Shown: positions 11,431-24,000 of the stretch, piece after piece | How positions within the stretch are numbered: the stretch's first letter is position 1 | Layout: each line of letters opens with the position of its first letter | Translations under genes and position numbers: made by a program | The notes under the pieces: model-generated | The model's input: only the letters and a program-made list of their open reading frames with translations | Told to the model about the DNA's origin: nothing | Databases searched by the model: none | Source: Sabellastarte sp. h YS-2021 | Taxonomy: Eukaryota; Annelida; Polychaeta; Sabellida; Sabellidae | NCBI GenBank assembly: GCA_964017235.1 | Contig: OZ024938.1 | Location: 59,387,816 to 59,451,815 of the forward strand | Length of the DNA: 64,000 nucleotides | Reading direction: 5' to 3'

Positions 11431-13299
11431 ATTGAAATTTTTCACAAAGGTACAGTTAATGTTTACACCACACATTTTATTTGTATTTCGTAGTGTGCAA
11501 TGTTCATTAATTTGACAAATTCAATAAAATTGTGTTGGTATTATAGTAGTATTAATGTTAACGTAATTCTTAATACTTATTCTTCATTCTTGAGTTCAGC
11601 AAATGTGTGTATTAAAATTTGACCAGTACAATTTAAAACAAAACTTTTTCCCATACCCTCAAAACAGACACGGCTTTTTTCCAGAAGTCTTTTTCTTGTG
11701 CAAGGCAAAATTCCGATTTTACTCTCTACATAAGCCCCTGGAGATAAATGAAACCAAAAGTTATGATTAGACCTGAAATATAACTAGATCATCGGTTCCG
11801 AACTATATGGCCAACAAAATACACGTGGCCTCATATAAGTATTTTGCATAGAAATGTGAAAGTTCTTTCCACTGCATACTTTAAAACCTTCCTGTTGAGT
11901 GACTGTACAGCCACTAAAACTTATATAACTTTCTTACAAAGTACATTCCTTCTATTACACACTTCTTAAACCTTCTGAATGATTCAAAATTTTAAGTCAT
12001 ATTTTGTGGTAGTATTGTTAACAGTATATAGTTATAAGTATTGTACAGTAGTAATTTTTTCCAATGCATACTTCTTACACTCTCTATGGGGCTAAAAGGT
12101 TTAGTCATATTTAGTGAATATCTTGCCTCAGGAAAAACTTGTCACCTGCTGTAAAACCCCAGATAGACAACAGACGAAATGACCCACGGTAGTACGCAAT
12201 AGGTGAAACGTCCTTGTCCTTCGATAATCACTTGTTGTTTGTTTGCAAATTTGCGAGTAAGTAGCCTACCATCCCAGTCCTTGAGTGTCCCACAGAAGTT
12301 TTAAAATGTTAACAATTTCTGCCCCTGAATTTGGAACGGTGACCATGCACAGATGAATACGAGCATGCACATATGCATTTGCTGCTACGGTAACTGAAGG
12401 TGTGGTCCACGGTGTATATCAGGTTGTGAACTCAATCAAAATTCAGAGTAATATGGTGACATAAGGTGATTTGAGACATTGGACACTTCACTACTGTGTC
12501 ACAAGTTTGCATACAAACCCAACACAGTGGTTGAAGGACAGGGGCATTTTGCTCACCGCCTATAAATGGAATTATGCCACCTGTATTGTGATGGAAACAC
12601 CAAATTTCGGAAGGTATGAGGCATCCTTGTAGGCAGTTCCACCACCAAGTAAAACCTCTACCTGTGAGACATACTGCTTATAGTGTGACTGGGGCATAAG
12701 TATTTTATAAAGCAAATTCTTTCCACTGTACATGCATTGATCCTTTGGACAGGCTAAACATTTTGAGATATTTGCTGACTATTTTGCTGCACTTTTAAGT
12801 TTTTTGCAAAGTTAGTTCATAAGCCTAATAGGTGGCTCAAACGTTTTGTTGAAAAAGGTATTTGTCTTCCTTGCACTGTAAAACACCAGTACCTAAAATA
12901 TCCCTACGTCAACAAGTAAATTGGACTTTAAGACCCAATTAGTGGGTGAAAGGTGCCATTATTGTTTCTGGCCACTGGTTTTAATGTGAAGATACACATG
13001 CTGTACTTATTCGGGACACTTTCATAGAATCTATGGTTCACTTGACTGTCTATTGTAGTGATATGAAGCATGTTTAAATGCAATATTTCAATTATTATTA
13101 CATTTAAGAAGATTAACCTGACAAACCAATTAGCTAAAAGATGATAGCGACAACTTAAACATGTCATAGTTCCAGTGGAAAAGTCAGTAATATTTCAGAG
13201 ATTCATCCACAATGTGCTCATATAGCGACTTAATACCATGTGATCTTTCACATGTAAACATACATGAATCCTATTTCTTTTACTTCTATTTCTTTTTTT
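11431..13299. other. Intergenic, no gene seen
   Basis: Non-coding AT-rich DNA. Weak similarity between about 11840-11890 and 12690-12735 (TTCTTTCCACTGCATAC versus TTCTTTCCACTGTACATGC) hints at an old dispersed repeat that I cannot delimit. Confidence 0.35.
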
Positions 13300-13330
13300 T
13301 TCTTTTTTTTTTTTTGGGGGGGGGGGGGTG
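13288..13330 (+). repeat. T-tract followed by G-tract
   Basis: A pyrimidine run of mostly T passes directly into about 12 consecutive G. Length is likely to be variable or mis-assembled. A similar T-then-G tract is at 36010-36030. Confidence 0.9.
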
Positions 13331-13856
13331 TTTGTTTTTAATTTTCATTGCCCAAGATCATTAGCAAAAATAAGCTAAAATGAATACCTAGTGAAACTTT
13401 CAACTTATACAGCATTTCCATTTGGTTTACAAATATACCTGCCCTTCTTTGATGTTAATCAAATAGAAGTCATATGCATTATTTAATTATTTAATTAAGA
13501 TGTTTGACGTTGCAATATTACTGTTATTTTCCCCAAATCTATTCAAGATCACTGTAATAATGAGGTGTCAAGTGCAAAATGGAAATCAGAAATGTAGACA
13601 GAAATTTGGGTTTATTTTACACCTCCGTGTATGTGTGAAACAACCTCAGCAAACATTTGCACAGGATGTGATTAGGCTGGGAACCAGTCAACTTTAACAA
13701 ACAAAAAGCTTCACCTAGTCTATCTGAACTACATTGCATTGTGGTTGTGATCGAGCATTTCCGTGATTTCCTTTAAATAAGTTAATTATTTCTATTGGTT
13801 TAATTTAGTTTTTATAATGATTTATGCGAATTATGACTTTAAATATTTGATAATGA
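13331..13856. other. Intergenic, nothing recognised
   Basis: AT-rich. A 65-codon frame at 13500-13697 shows no recognisable feature. Confidence 0.35.
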
Positions 13857-14207
13857 TATATATCTTAGGCACTTCAGGGGCTGCTCTTATGGTTGCGAAT
13901 GCTTTGCTTGGTAGTCGACTCGACTACTGTAATTCCTTGTTTAGGAGTCTCTCTGCTCTTAATCTTCGTAAGCTGCAATTTGTTCAAAATAGTTTTGTTA
14001 GAATTGTTACCAACACCACTAACTACTCACACATTGCCTACTGAACATTGTTCTATATATAAGACTGCCTTACCGGTGTATAAGTTCATACAAAGTGATC
14101 ATCTAAAATATTTCGTACCTTTCCTTAAACCTAGACATAGTGTTTTCTGCATAACGCGCATAGAGTCTCTCCATAGAAGAAGATTATGCCCTATAAAATA
14201 CTATTAG
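13857..14207 (+). pseudogene. Fragment of a LINE (non-LTR) reverse transcriptase
   Basis: The first frame encodes a stretch with ALLGSRLDYCNSLF and LRKLQFVQNSFVRIV, the familiar end-of-RT motif of CR1/L2/Jockey-type LINEs (SRLDYCNSL...LQ.VQN.A.R). After about 14035 the reading frame shifts, and YKTALPVYKFIQSDHLKYFV continues the thumb-side region. The frameshift, a stop and missing flanks make it a dead 5'-truncated copy. Clade assignment beyond Jockey-superfamily-like is not possible. Confidence 0.85.
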
Positions 14208-16202
14208 AATTAGAACAAATAATAATGGGTTTTGCATTTTTAAAGGAAACACTTATTCCTCATTGATCATAGATTATTTTAAACCTTTCAACTGGTGCAC
14301 ATTTTCTTTTTAAGACAAAGTAAGTTAAAGTATTATCTGAATTTTACAACATTATACAATAAAATGGGTGGCATATTATTTAGTTATATAGGGCAAGTAA
14401 GATATGTGACACTGAATCTTTTCTACAGAGAAAAGTGGTACGGTAACCAGGCTAAAGGTTACCTGGCCGTAGACTGTGACTTAAAACTCTAATGCATAAG
14501 CATGCACTAAACAAATCAAACGTTGATATTATGTCATTCACACATTTATGACCTTTTAGGACAGGATGTTAACAAGTTGAGATTTAACTATCCTCCTTTC
14601 ACTTCTACGATCTTTGGTTCGAATCCAGTGCCATACAGCATGCATGATTCTGTGAGTGCATGTCCTTATGTAACCTTAGCACTTGTAAAAACCCTAACTT
14701 TGACAATTTCTGACTAATGTATCCGTTTAACAAATCATTTATGAATTTAATCAAGCAGATATAAATAAGGTATTCAAACATGGAATAACAGACATGTTCA
14801 ATGATTGATCATAATTAACACAACAGGCTGATTATGAATATTCTTGAATGGGTTAATTTTGGTGGTGTGTTACCTTTAAATGATTCCCCACTGGGCGCCA
14901 TATTTGTTGTCAGTGTCAACAAGTCGACCAGAATACTTCTTTTTGTTAATGAATGCATAAATTGATATTTTCCCAACATTGACACAAACTCTGTGACAAT
15001 AAGGGGCCATGTTTACCATATGCATGCTATATAAATATGGCCTTCTTACTTCTGTTTATTAAATCGATCCCATTATTTGCTATCCATATAAATTCTGATC
15101 AGGACTGAGATCCAAGTTTTCCACTGTAACCCAAACCAATACATTATAATATTTGCAGGACCTTTTTGCAGTAACTAGTAACTAGAATATGCTTACACTA
15201 ATTATCATTATTTATTGATGTTTCTGACTGACCTGTAAATACCAATGGTAGCTCTTTAACCAAATGACTAATTATTATTGAGAACCAATATAGAAGGAGT
15301 GGATATTAAGAGCAACATTATTATTGTACTTGAAGCTGGTAGTACATGGTGTATGTGCAAATAATATTTACAATTACTAGGATACATGTTTTTATAAACT
15401 GGATATCATTTGATTGAATACTATTGGATTACATCCATCCCATTATCTGGTAAATATACATTTATTCTTCTCTAAATATTCATGAAAACATTTCACTGTA
15501 GAATTGTACTAAATCTACACAGTATAAAATTACCAAAGTACTGTTGATTGTTTACAACAAGCATTTTATTTTCAAAAGCAGTCTTATTCAATAGGTACTT
15601 TACTCTATCGTGTCATCGTGTTAGATGTACTATCCAAGGGGTATGTTTCTCTCTGATAACATGAATTTACATTATGCTAATCATGAAAGCATATAAGTGT
15701 GACATATAAAAACTTTTATGAATAGGCTACCTCTAATAAGTAAAACAAATATTCAGTTCGTTTAGTATGAAGACATTTCTATTCATATCCAGTAATCCGG
15801 AATTCTTGGTTTTAACATAACAGTTTTCTTTGTCCTTAATTTTAGAATTTATTTTAGTGTTAAACTTCACATTTATAATTTGATGTCACTGTAGTGTAAT
15901 AGTACTTCCAAGAAATTGAGCCTTTTTTTACTTTCTTGTTGGTATTGTGTTTACTCAGCTGCCGACCCTTGTATAGCTAATCTTATATGTTTGTGTCTTA
16001 AATTGGCAGTTCATTATCTGATATATTATCAATAAGATGCAATTGTTTAGTATTTTTCATTCTATAATATGCCAATAGTCCATTGATTGAGGCATCTATG
16101 ATCAAGTCAATGTGACCATAAACTGACATAAACTGAAGGTTCTATTTTTGTAACAATGTTATATGTACCAATCTTACAATAAATTTCTCTTTTGCAAAAT
16201 GA
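14208..16202. other. Intergenic, nothing firmly recognised
   Basis: AT-rich. A GGTTCGAATCC string near 14615 looks like a pol III B-box, but no convincing A-box or body was found around it. Confidence 0.35.
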
Positions 16203-16438
16203 TTTTATTTTTTTTACTTGGGTTATAACCGCCCCTTTCAACACTGTATAGGTCATATCGCAATGTGTCGTTTTATGGGCAGAGGAAACCAGTACATACA
16301 TTTGGTCAAGGTTCTGTACTGTAAACTGCTGACCAATGGCAAGAAACTACCAGCTTTCCCACAATGGGGAACAGGGTTTAATCCGTCGACCTCAGAGGTG
16401 GGAGGCGATTGTGTTATCACTGCGTCACCGTGGCCCCT
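16203..16438 (-). mobile_element. tRNA-derived SINE, family 1, copy 3
   Basis: The body is shared with copies 1 and 2 (CAACACTGTATAGGTCATAT and GTACTGTAAACTGCTGACCA on the plus strand) and a minus-strand tRNA-like head ends at 16438. The B-box is mutated (GGATTAAACCC in place of GGTTCGATTCC), so this copy is probably inactive. Confidence 0.82.
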
Positions 16439-16764
16439 ATATTGTGGTATGAAATTGCACACTTATATCAATAATTAATACTATTTAATATCAATAATTA
16501 ACACTATTTAATATTTCTCAGAATATATGTTTCTTTATCTGCTGATGGTGGGGTTATACCCAGTTCACATCTTTACTAACTGGAGTCAGGACTTGGCTTG
16601 TGTTTTTTTTTTCTTGTTTGATACACTTTATATTTGGGTTGGACTTAGTTGCAATTCGCATTTTGGGTAGGATTTATTTAGTATTCAACAAACTCAGAAA
16701 ATGTTGAGCATTCAGAACCCATTTTGGAAATGTTTGAAAAAATCTTGTGAGCCTTCACGAGCTG

Positions 16765-16996
16765 TACACGGGTGGTCATTAAGATAAACGGTCACAGAGA
16801 TAAACAGTCTTCAAAGTGTTCAAATTTAAATAGTGTAAAAATCGCACAAACTAAATAACAAAATAGACTTGAAACATTGCTTTCCATGACATTTGGTTTG
16901 TCTTACATTGTTGTTTAAACCTTTTAACCATTTGATGTGAGAATTTCTGAAGACCGTTTATCTCTATGACCGTTTATATCAGTCACCACCCGTGTA
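16765..16996. mobile_element. MITE with about 48-bp TIRs, TA-flanked
   Basis: The left end TACACGGGTGGTCATTAAGA, continuing ATAAACGGTCACAGAGATAA, pairs with the right end (reverse complement TACACGGGTGGTGACTGATA, then ATAAACGGTCATAGAGATAA). The element is 232 bp, AT-rich inside and non-coding. The TA at both ends suggests Tc1/mariner-type mobilisation, by inference. Confidence 0.85.
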
Positions 16997-18011
16997 CAGA
17001 AATATACACACAGGAGGGGGTGACATACAGGGTGGTATGAATTTTCAGGGCAACTCATTCTTCAACGTGTACTTCCGGGGAGAAACTAGATTTTTTATTT
17101 GGTACTCCCTGACTTTTCAGAAACTTGTGTGTGGTTATATGCAATATTTGTTAGGGGATGGGTATTGTATATTTCATTTATGGTTCCATTAACGATGTGG
17201 TACGCTTAGGCGTACTGGCGTACCTGATTTATACATATGTTACGCTCCTGACTGTCCAGATATGAGGGTCTCTTTTCAGAAGACATAGGGACTAGGTTGT
17301 CAACAGGAAATACGTATAGATCATAAGGCCATAAGGAAGGGTGTGAGTGTGACATTACACACTATAAAAATAACTGAAATGAAACAGTTTTGTATGTAAG
17401 ATGTCATAAAGATAGCATACATGTTAAGTGTCAGACAGTTTACCATTATTAAGGTCTTAATCTATCCACGTGTGTAATGTCTGTATTATTGTGTTTGCTC
17501 AAGTACTCAATTAGTGATCCAATTTAAAGATAACCTCAGCATTGTACACGAGAGCACTTGGAGGGTGCAAACCGATTACCTAACCACTATTCATTTGTCT
17601 ATTGAAATCTAATAACAATTTGCAGCTTAACTGATTAAAATAAATAATTGAGCAGTAGAGTTCACTTCCACCTAAAATAAAAAATATGTCCTATTTTGTG
17701 GAAAGCTTGGATTAGTAGAAACATGTGCCTGAATCCCTTAATATTACATTAAATAGGGATTCGAATCTTATTATCTGCGCCCCCTGAAGGGGAGGAGCCA
17801 GACTCAAAAACTATACATCCAATCTGGGTCATCTTTTCACACCAGATGGGGTCTTTGTGTGGCTCTATCTTCTGGATCCGGATCTGGATTGATTTCCCAG
17901 ATTTTTTTGTGGTTTTCTGCACTAATCCTTGCGAGGGTTAGTGCATTCTTAGGCATTGCTTGTTTATTATATATCAATAAAAATCTACAAATCTGTTACC
18001 GTAATTTACAG
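16997..18011. other. Upstream region of the unknown gene
   Basis: Holds a fragment related to the 5715 element near 17550 and a non-coding block at 17760-17960. The first, untranslated exon of the gene starting at 18012 must lie somewhere upstream, because the segment opens at a splice acceptor. I could not place the promoter. Confidence 0.3.
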
Positions 18012-21000
18012 TGACCTGGAGGAAGAAACAATACCACAATGCCAGGCGAGGTTTCCACTGAAAAGGAAAGTCCTTACTTGGAGAAGCTGAAGAGACCAGA
18101 GAGTGCCAGAAAAGCACCAGTAACAAGTCCCCGTAGTGATACACAGCCCAAAACAGTCAGAAGTAAGAGTGCAAAGACGAGGAAAAGTAGTCCCGGCAAA
18201 AGGCACAAGAAAAAGAAGAAGGATGAAATGGAAAAAGAAATAGCATGTGTCTCCAAAGAAGTGAAGCAAAAACTGTAAGATATGTTTTTTTTTTGTATAT
18301 TTATATGTCTCTGAAGTAGCTTACATGTTCAATACTAGCAATCAAAGTGCTAGGGCACGTAATACATGTAATAAATAAATGGGAAAATCAGGATTATTTT
18401 TTGTTTCCAGACAGTGACGCAGATGACTCTCAAAATTTAATGTGATCTTAGATAGACCAAGACCCTTCATGGTAAATGGACGGGAAAACAGACAGTTAAA
18501 AAAGTAAGACCTCCTTGGCAGAGGTAAAAAGGAAGATGGGGTCCTCAATGTCCTAGCATAGCAATTTTGGTATCTAATCATTGGCTATCACCTCTGTGAG
18601 GGTTTGAGGGAAGGTATCATGTATCAATATTTCTACACTGAAACACATTACTGCTTGGATTTTAGAGTCAGTGACGAAAACATCACTTTTAGTATCACTT
18701 GGAGTAGCCCATAGGGTATTATTGTATACACCGGATATCATCCGGTGGATACTATGGATTTCGCTTTGTTACACCACCGCAGTGTGTAGAGAGATTTGAC
18801 CATTACAGCTCTGACGAAAAAAATATTACAGCTAGTCTTCTCAAATTTGCAGGATATATTCATAACTATAAAATCTTGCCTGGAAATATTTTTGGCCTCA
18901 TTTTAAAAAACAAGATGGCCGCCACAGGCGTTTTTTCGATTTTCAGCAATGACTTTTGTTGGCCCTCTAGAGCAAAGGGTATTATAGGTAGAGATCTCAA
19001 ATTTGCAGGATATGTTACTCATTACAAAATCTTGATTGGGAATATTTTTGGCCTCATTTGAAAAACAAGATGACCGCCACAGGTGTTTCTTTTTCAGTCA
19101 TGAAAAGTGCTTCTATCTCCCTTATTATTGGTCCTAGAGGACTGGTATGTGAAGCCAACCTATGGGAAATCATGGGCTGGGGATCTTTTGATGTGGTCAG
19201 ATTTTACCTTGGACCCCACTTCAAGGTCAAACAAGGACACCCAAACTCAAAAGTGCTTATAACTTGCTTATTCTTGGCCGCAGAGGTTTGGGATGGTAAA
19301 CCAACTTATAGGAAATCATGGGCTGGGAATCTTTTTGTGGTCAGATTTGACCTTGGGGCCCTCCCTCAAGATCAATCGAGGATAGCCAAACGTAAACATG
19401 CTTATAACTCGCTTATTATTGGTCTTAAAGGTTTGGGATGGTAAACCAACCTATAGGAAATCATGGGCTGGGAATGTTTGGGCTCCTTCTACAAGGTCAA
19501 ACGAGGATAGCCAAACCTAAAAGTGCTTATAACTCGCTTATTATTGGTCCCAAAGGTTTGCAATGTGAAACCAACTTTCATGGGCTGGGAATCTTTTAAT
19601 GTGGGCAGATTTGACCTTGGGCCCCTCCTTCAAGGTCAAACAAGGATACCCAAACTTAAAAGTGCTTATAACTCGCTTATTATTGGTACTACAGGTTTGG
19701 GATGGTAAACCAACCTATAGGAAGTCATGGGCTAAGAATATTTTGATGTGGTCAGATTTTACCTTGGGCTCCTCCTTCAAGATTAAGCGATGACTGATGG
19801 GCTTTGGTGAGTTTTCTTTCTGGTGGATAAAATTTGCATCGGTTCTCCGATGTGCTAGGTCTAGTCATGAGTCCCACAAGTAGAAAACTATATAACTGTA
19901 TTTAAAAGGATATTACATATTTTCAAATGTTACTTATTGCAATGGCTTAAGGAATATATGTTTACATACTTGGGCAACAGATTAAATGTGTCAAAATTAG
20001 TTTAGCATTAACAATAATAATGCATTTACTATTCACTCACTGTATACAAAGAAGTGATTCAGATAAAATATCACATTTTGATATGGACCAGCACAACAGA
20101 GTAGATATCAGACTGGCAACTAGTTTTCTAAACTGACTGGAAAAACTGAGCAATTAAGGTACTAGAATTTGCTCAACTGGAAGACATTGTTTATCTACAC
20201 TTGTGTAATTTACCATGAATTTCTTGACAAAAATATGGAGAGACAAGAATAAGAAAGCACATGTATATTTAACACAAACGTATTAAGTAAATTAATATAT
20301 TGAGGGTTATACAAGAACAAATTAGAATTTTCACATCAGTGACTCTGATTTTGGGGTAGGTTGTTTGTAACCAACCCGCATATTAGATTGATGTGTTCGT
20401 CATCCGTCCATCAACATTTTGGTTTCAGGAACCTAACTCGACCATGCTTCTACCGATTTATTTGAAACTTAACAGGGTGGTAGGGCACCGCCTGGGCTGG
20501 GTTGTTTTTGAAGTTGGTTTTGAAGCCAAAAATGGCAGCAATCTTGAAATTTCGTTTGCAGACTGTAATTTGAAAATGCTGCTGCTAATCAATTTCAAAC
20601 TTGACAAAGTGGACGAACAGAAGCCAACACTATTTTGATATGTCCACAACCAGTACCACAGCTATTGTGTTCCATACATCTGGCAAACATCCATCCTGTA
20701 CACAAGGCAAGAGCTAGTATGTTTTACCATCCCTGACACTGATTGCGCAACCTGCCTGAGTTTACTGCACTGTTGTGCCAATTTGAGTTATGTCCAAGTA
20801 ACAAAGCCAAGCAGCAGACATTCTGCTGCAGTAGATATATATATCTTTTATAATTGCTACATATTTTCAGGGAGCTGTATATGAATGAAGAAAAACGACA
20901 GAACAGGTTCAATGTTTGTGGCCATTCTACCACCACAAACAGAATGGTAAGTCTTCAAGATGCCTTATACTTGGCTTAAATGTAAGTCTGAGTTTCTCAT

Positions 21001-24000
21001 GACATGAATAAACACAAATGTGTGGTTAATGAGAAAAATAATTATCTGCCACTGTGGCCTAGTGGGTAACACACTTGTCTAGGAACTCAGAGGACGTGGG
21101 TTCAATCCCAGGTACAGGCAGATACATAGTGGCTCGGATGACCACTTAAAATGGCAGTCCTCTGTCATTGGGGCCTATCCCAAGTGGCAGGTTAAAGAAC
21201 CTCAAGGACGTTGATAAATGGTCATCCTTGAGCCTCTATCTTCATGTTAGGGGAATGTCAGTTACTTGTGAGTTGGGGCTGTACCTGTACAGTCGGACTG
21301 GTTAAATAGCGCTTTGAGCCCTGTAGTATATGGAGATATTTCACTGAGTATAAATACATAATAATAATAATAATATTCCAACACTAAGACTGCATGTTTC
21401 TTATGTAAGCAATATGTGATGACATTTTGGCATAAGAAAGTATGCAATTGTAATGTGTGAATTTTGGCCACTTTGACCAGGATTAAGGAAAACACCTTGT
21501 TTGTTTTAGCTTTGTCCGTATTTAACCAATATTCATACACTGAAAGATATTTGCAGTTTATTGTAGTAGAAATATGTGACAAATTTGCAAACTACAGATT
21601 GCCATGCATGTACATGGTAAAATACACCCACTGGTCTGACATTTGAAAAACATGGCACATACTTGCACTTTAATGGCTCTGTTTATGCACATTTTTCAAT
21701 GAAAAAATCACGACTGTGTTATATTTGTCAGTTATAAATATCCAAAGTGTATGTTTTTATCTTAGTTGTATAGACCAAGTGTCAAATGTCTTTGCCTCAA
21801 GTATGCATTCATGTCATTTATTTAGTGGTTCTTAAAGTTATTATTTATGTTATCATATTAATACATTAATAAACAAGGGTCAAATATCATTGATGATTTA
21901 TACTGCCTGTGCATTTGTGTGTTTGACAAAGATTGATAAGCATTCATCATCACACAACATTTGATAGATTTATATGTGAAATACTTTTAAACATTATGAT
22001 AAAAATAGTTCTTGGTAGAGGTAGATATTCTGTAATTTCCTTTGATATTAAAATCTGTCTGCAGGCTGAGTTTGACATAGCTTACAAGGTATTAGAATAT
22101 GATCAGCTAGAACGGAAGAGTCCTAGAAACCCAAAGACAAGGCAATCCAAGGGTGTACACCATGGGTAAGTTGTTGGGGAACTATGTAAAATTTCATGTG
22201 TTTTGCATGTTTCGCTGAAACTTGAAGTAGCATAATAATTTACTGGTTGTTTTTGGCATCTTTGTTATTGGCCAAGTGACATTTTATCAATTGGGTCTCA
22301 TTTCTGTTGGTTTAAATCCAACTCAAATCTATATATGGACTTGCACTCAGGTTCTGACCTTAGCTGTTGACAGTGATGTCTAAAACTAATTTTGACCTTT
22401 GACACACTATTCAATATTTGATCTTATTATTTAGTCGAGAAATCAATGTTATACTGAAGTAAATCATAGTATCCTATGTGTGGATTACAATTCTTACACA
22501 AGTTGCCTTTATTTCTTTGCACCAGTAAATCTGCAGATCCTTACAACATACAACCAAAGCTTGATGAAACATCTCGAAGAGTGACTGGATATTCTGAAGC
22601 AGACAGACTGTCTAAATATGCATCTGAAATCTTTGTAAGTAATTCTTTCATCTATGATCTCTTAATGGTCAATTTATTGGTTATTTCAGATCAATTTCTT
22701 ATTCAGTTTAAGATAAATTTCTGACTTAATTTCACCCATCTCTTCTTTGATCAAGAGTATACTAAACATTGGAAATATTTGTGTGCACATATATCAATAA
22801 TCAGTTTATGCACTTAGCATTTGTAGTATATCTATGCCTCTGTTACAATAGGTTCTATAATGAAAAGTACTAAAATAGGGAATGTTTACTGGCCAGAAAT
22901 GCAGGTGCTTAAAAATGTAATTTTAAAATAGTGTATATTTCAGATTTACTTCCCACCTTATTTTTGCTTTAGCGTTATTTGAAATCCAAGTAATGCTTGG
23001 AGATAGTTTAACTTTGCAATGAGTATTTTGGATAGAGATATCCTTATTGACTCCAGTACCAAATGTACTTGCAGAGTTAGTCTACAGAATTAAAAAAAAA
23101 AGTTGGAATGAACTTCACTTTTAACATTTCACATATGTATCACACAGAGTGGTTGAGGGCATGATGCAGAGAGGCACATACTAAACATTAAAAATCTTCA
23201 TTTAAAACCATTGACATTGGAAAGCTACTTCTAATGTCCAAGAGACGCCAAAGTCCTCTAAACTGATTATGTATTCTGTAAACAAAAACATGGAAATATA
23301 ATAGGAAAACTTCACAAAAGAGATATACAGAAAAAAATCTATCACAAATGAAGAAAATAATATTAAACAGCATTATATTGTTTATCTTTATGAGTAGGAA
23401 GAAAGATATGGAGCAAAATACTGCATAGATTTCTATGCAACAAACATCAGCAGAAGCACTGTTAAAAAACTTCTCTAATGATTTGTAATACAAATATGTA
23501 GATGACACAGGTTCCGAGACATTGTTGAAAAAACGGAATTTGTTGACACTAATTATCCATGCTAATGAGGCACTGTTGTATACAAAAAGTATATCCTGCT
23601 CTTTATATCCCCTCATATACAGCATGTAGTGGATAATAATTATCCAGACATACAGATAAAATGAAAAAAAAAACTCTTAAGTAAACTAAGTAAAGTTTCC
23701 CTGTAAATAGAAGTAGAAAGTTCTTACAATACATCTTTCTTTGAAATTTGCCGATTTCTAGAAGAAATATTTTTCCTATCCCTTCAAATTTGTCCTCTTA
23801 TAACAGATCTATCTATTTCATACAGTCCAGCTATCCAGTGGAAAAACTGGCACAGATCCACAGATATAGACCTCATCCCAAAGACAATGCCAAAAGTCCA
23901 GAGTTAGGGAATATACTGGGTTACACAGGTCACGTGGGTGCAGCATTACACCAGAAGAATTATGTGGATTTCTTTATCAAGGAAGGTTAGAACAACTAAA

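Noticed and set aside
14545-14700. Possible SINE with a GGTTCGAATCC B-box
   Set aside because: No convincing A-box and no second copy of the body in the window.
23492-23509. Plus-strand KYVDDT, reminiscent of a Penelope-type reverse transcriptase motif
   Set aside because: A stop lies two codons upstream and none of the neighbouring RT motifs could be found in any frame. Treated as coincidence.
23188-23625. 145-codon minus-strand open frame in intron 4 of the unknown gene
   Set aside because: Phe/Ile/Tyr-rich translation typical of AT-rich antisense DNA, no recognised domain, located within a well-supported intron.
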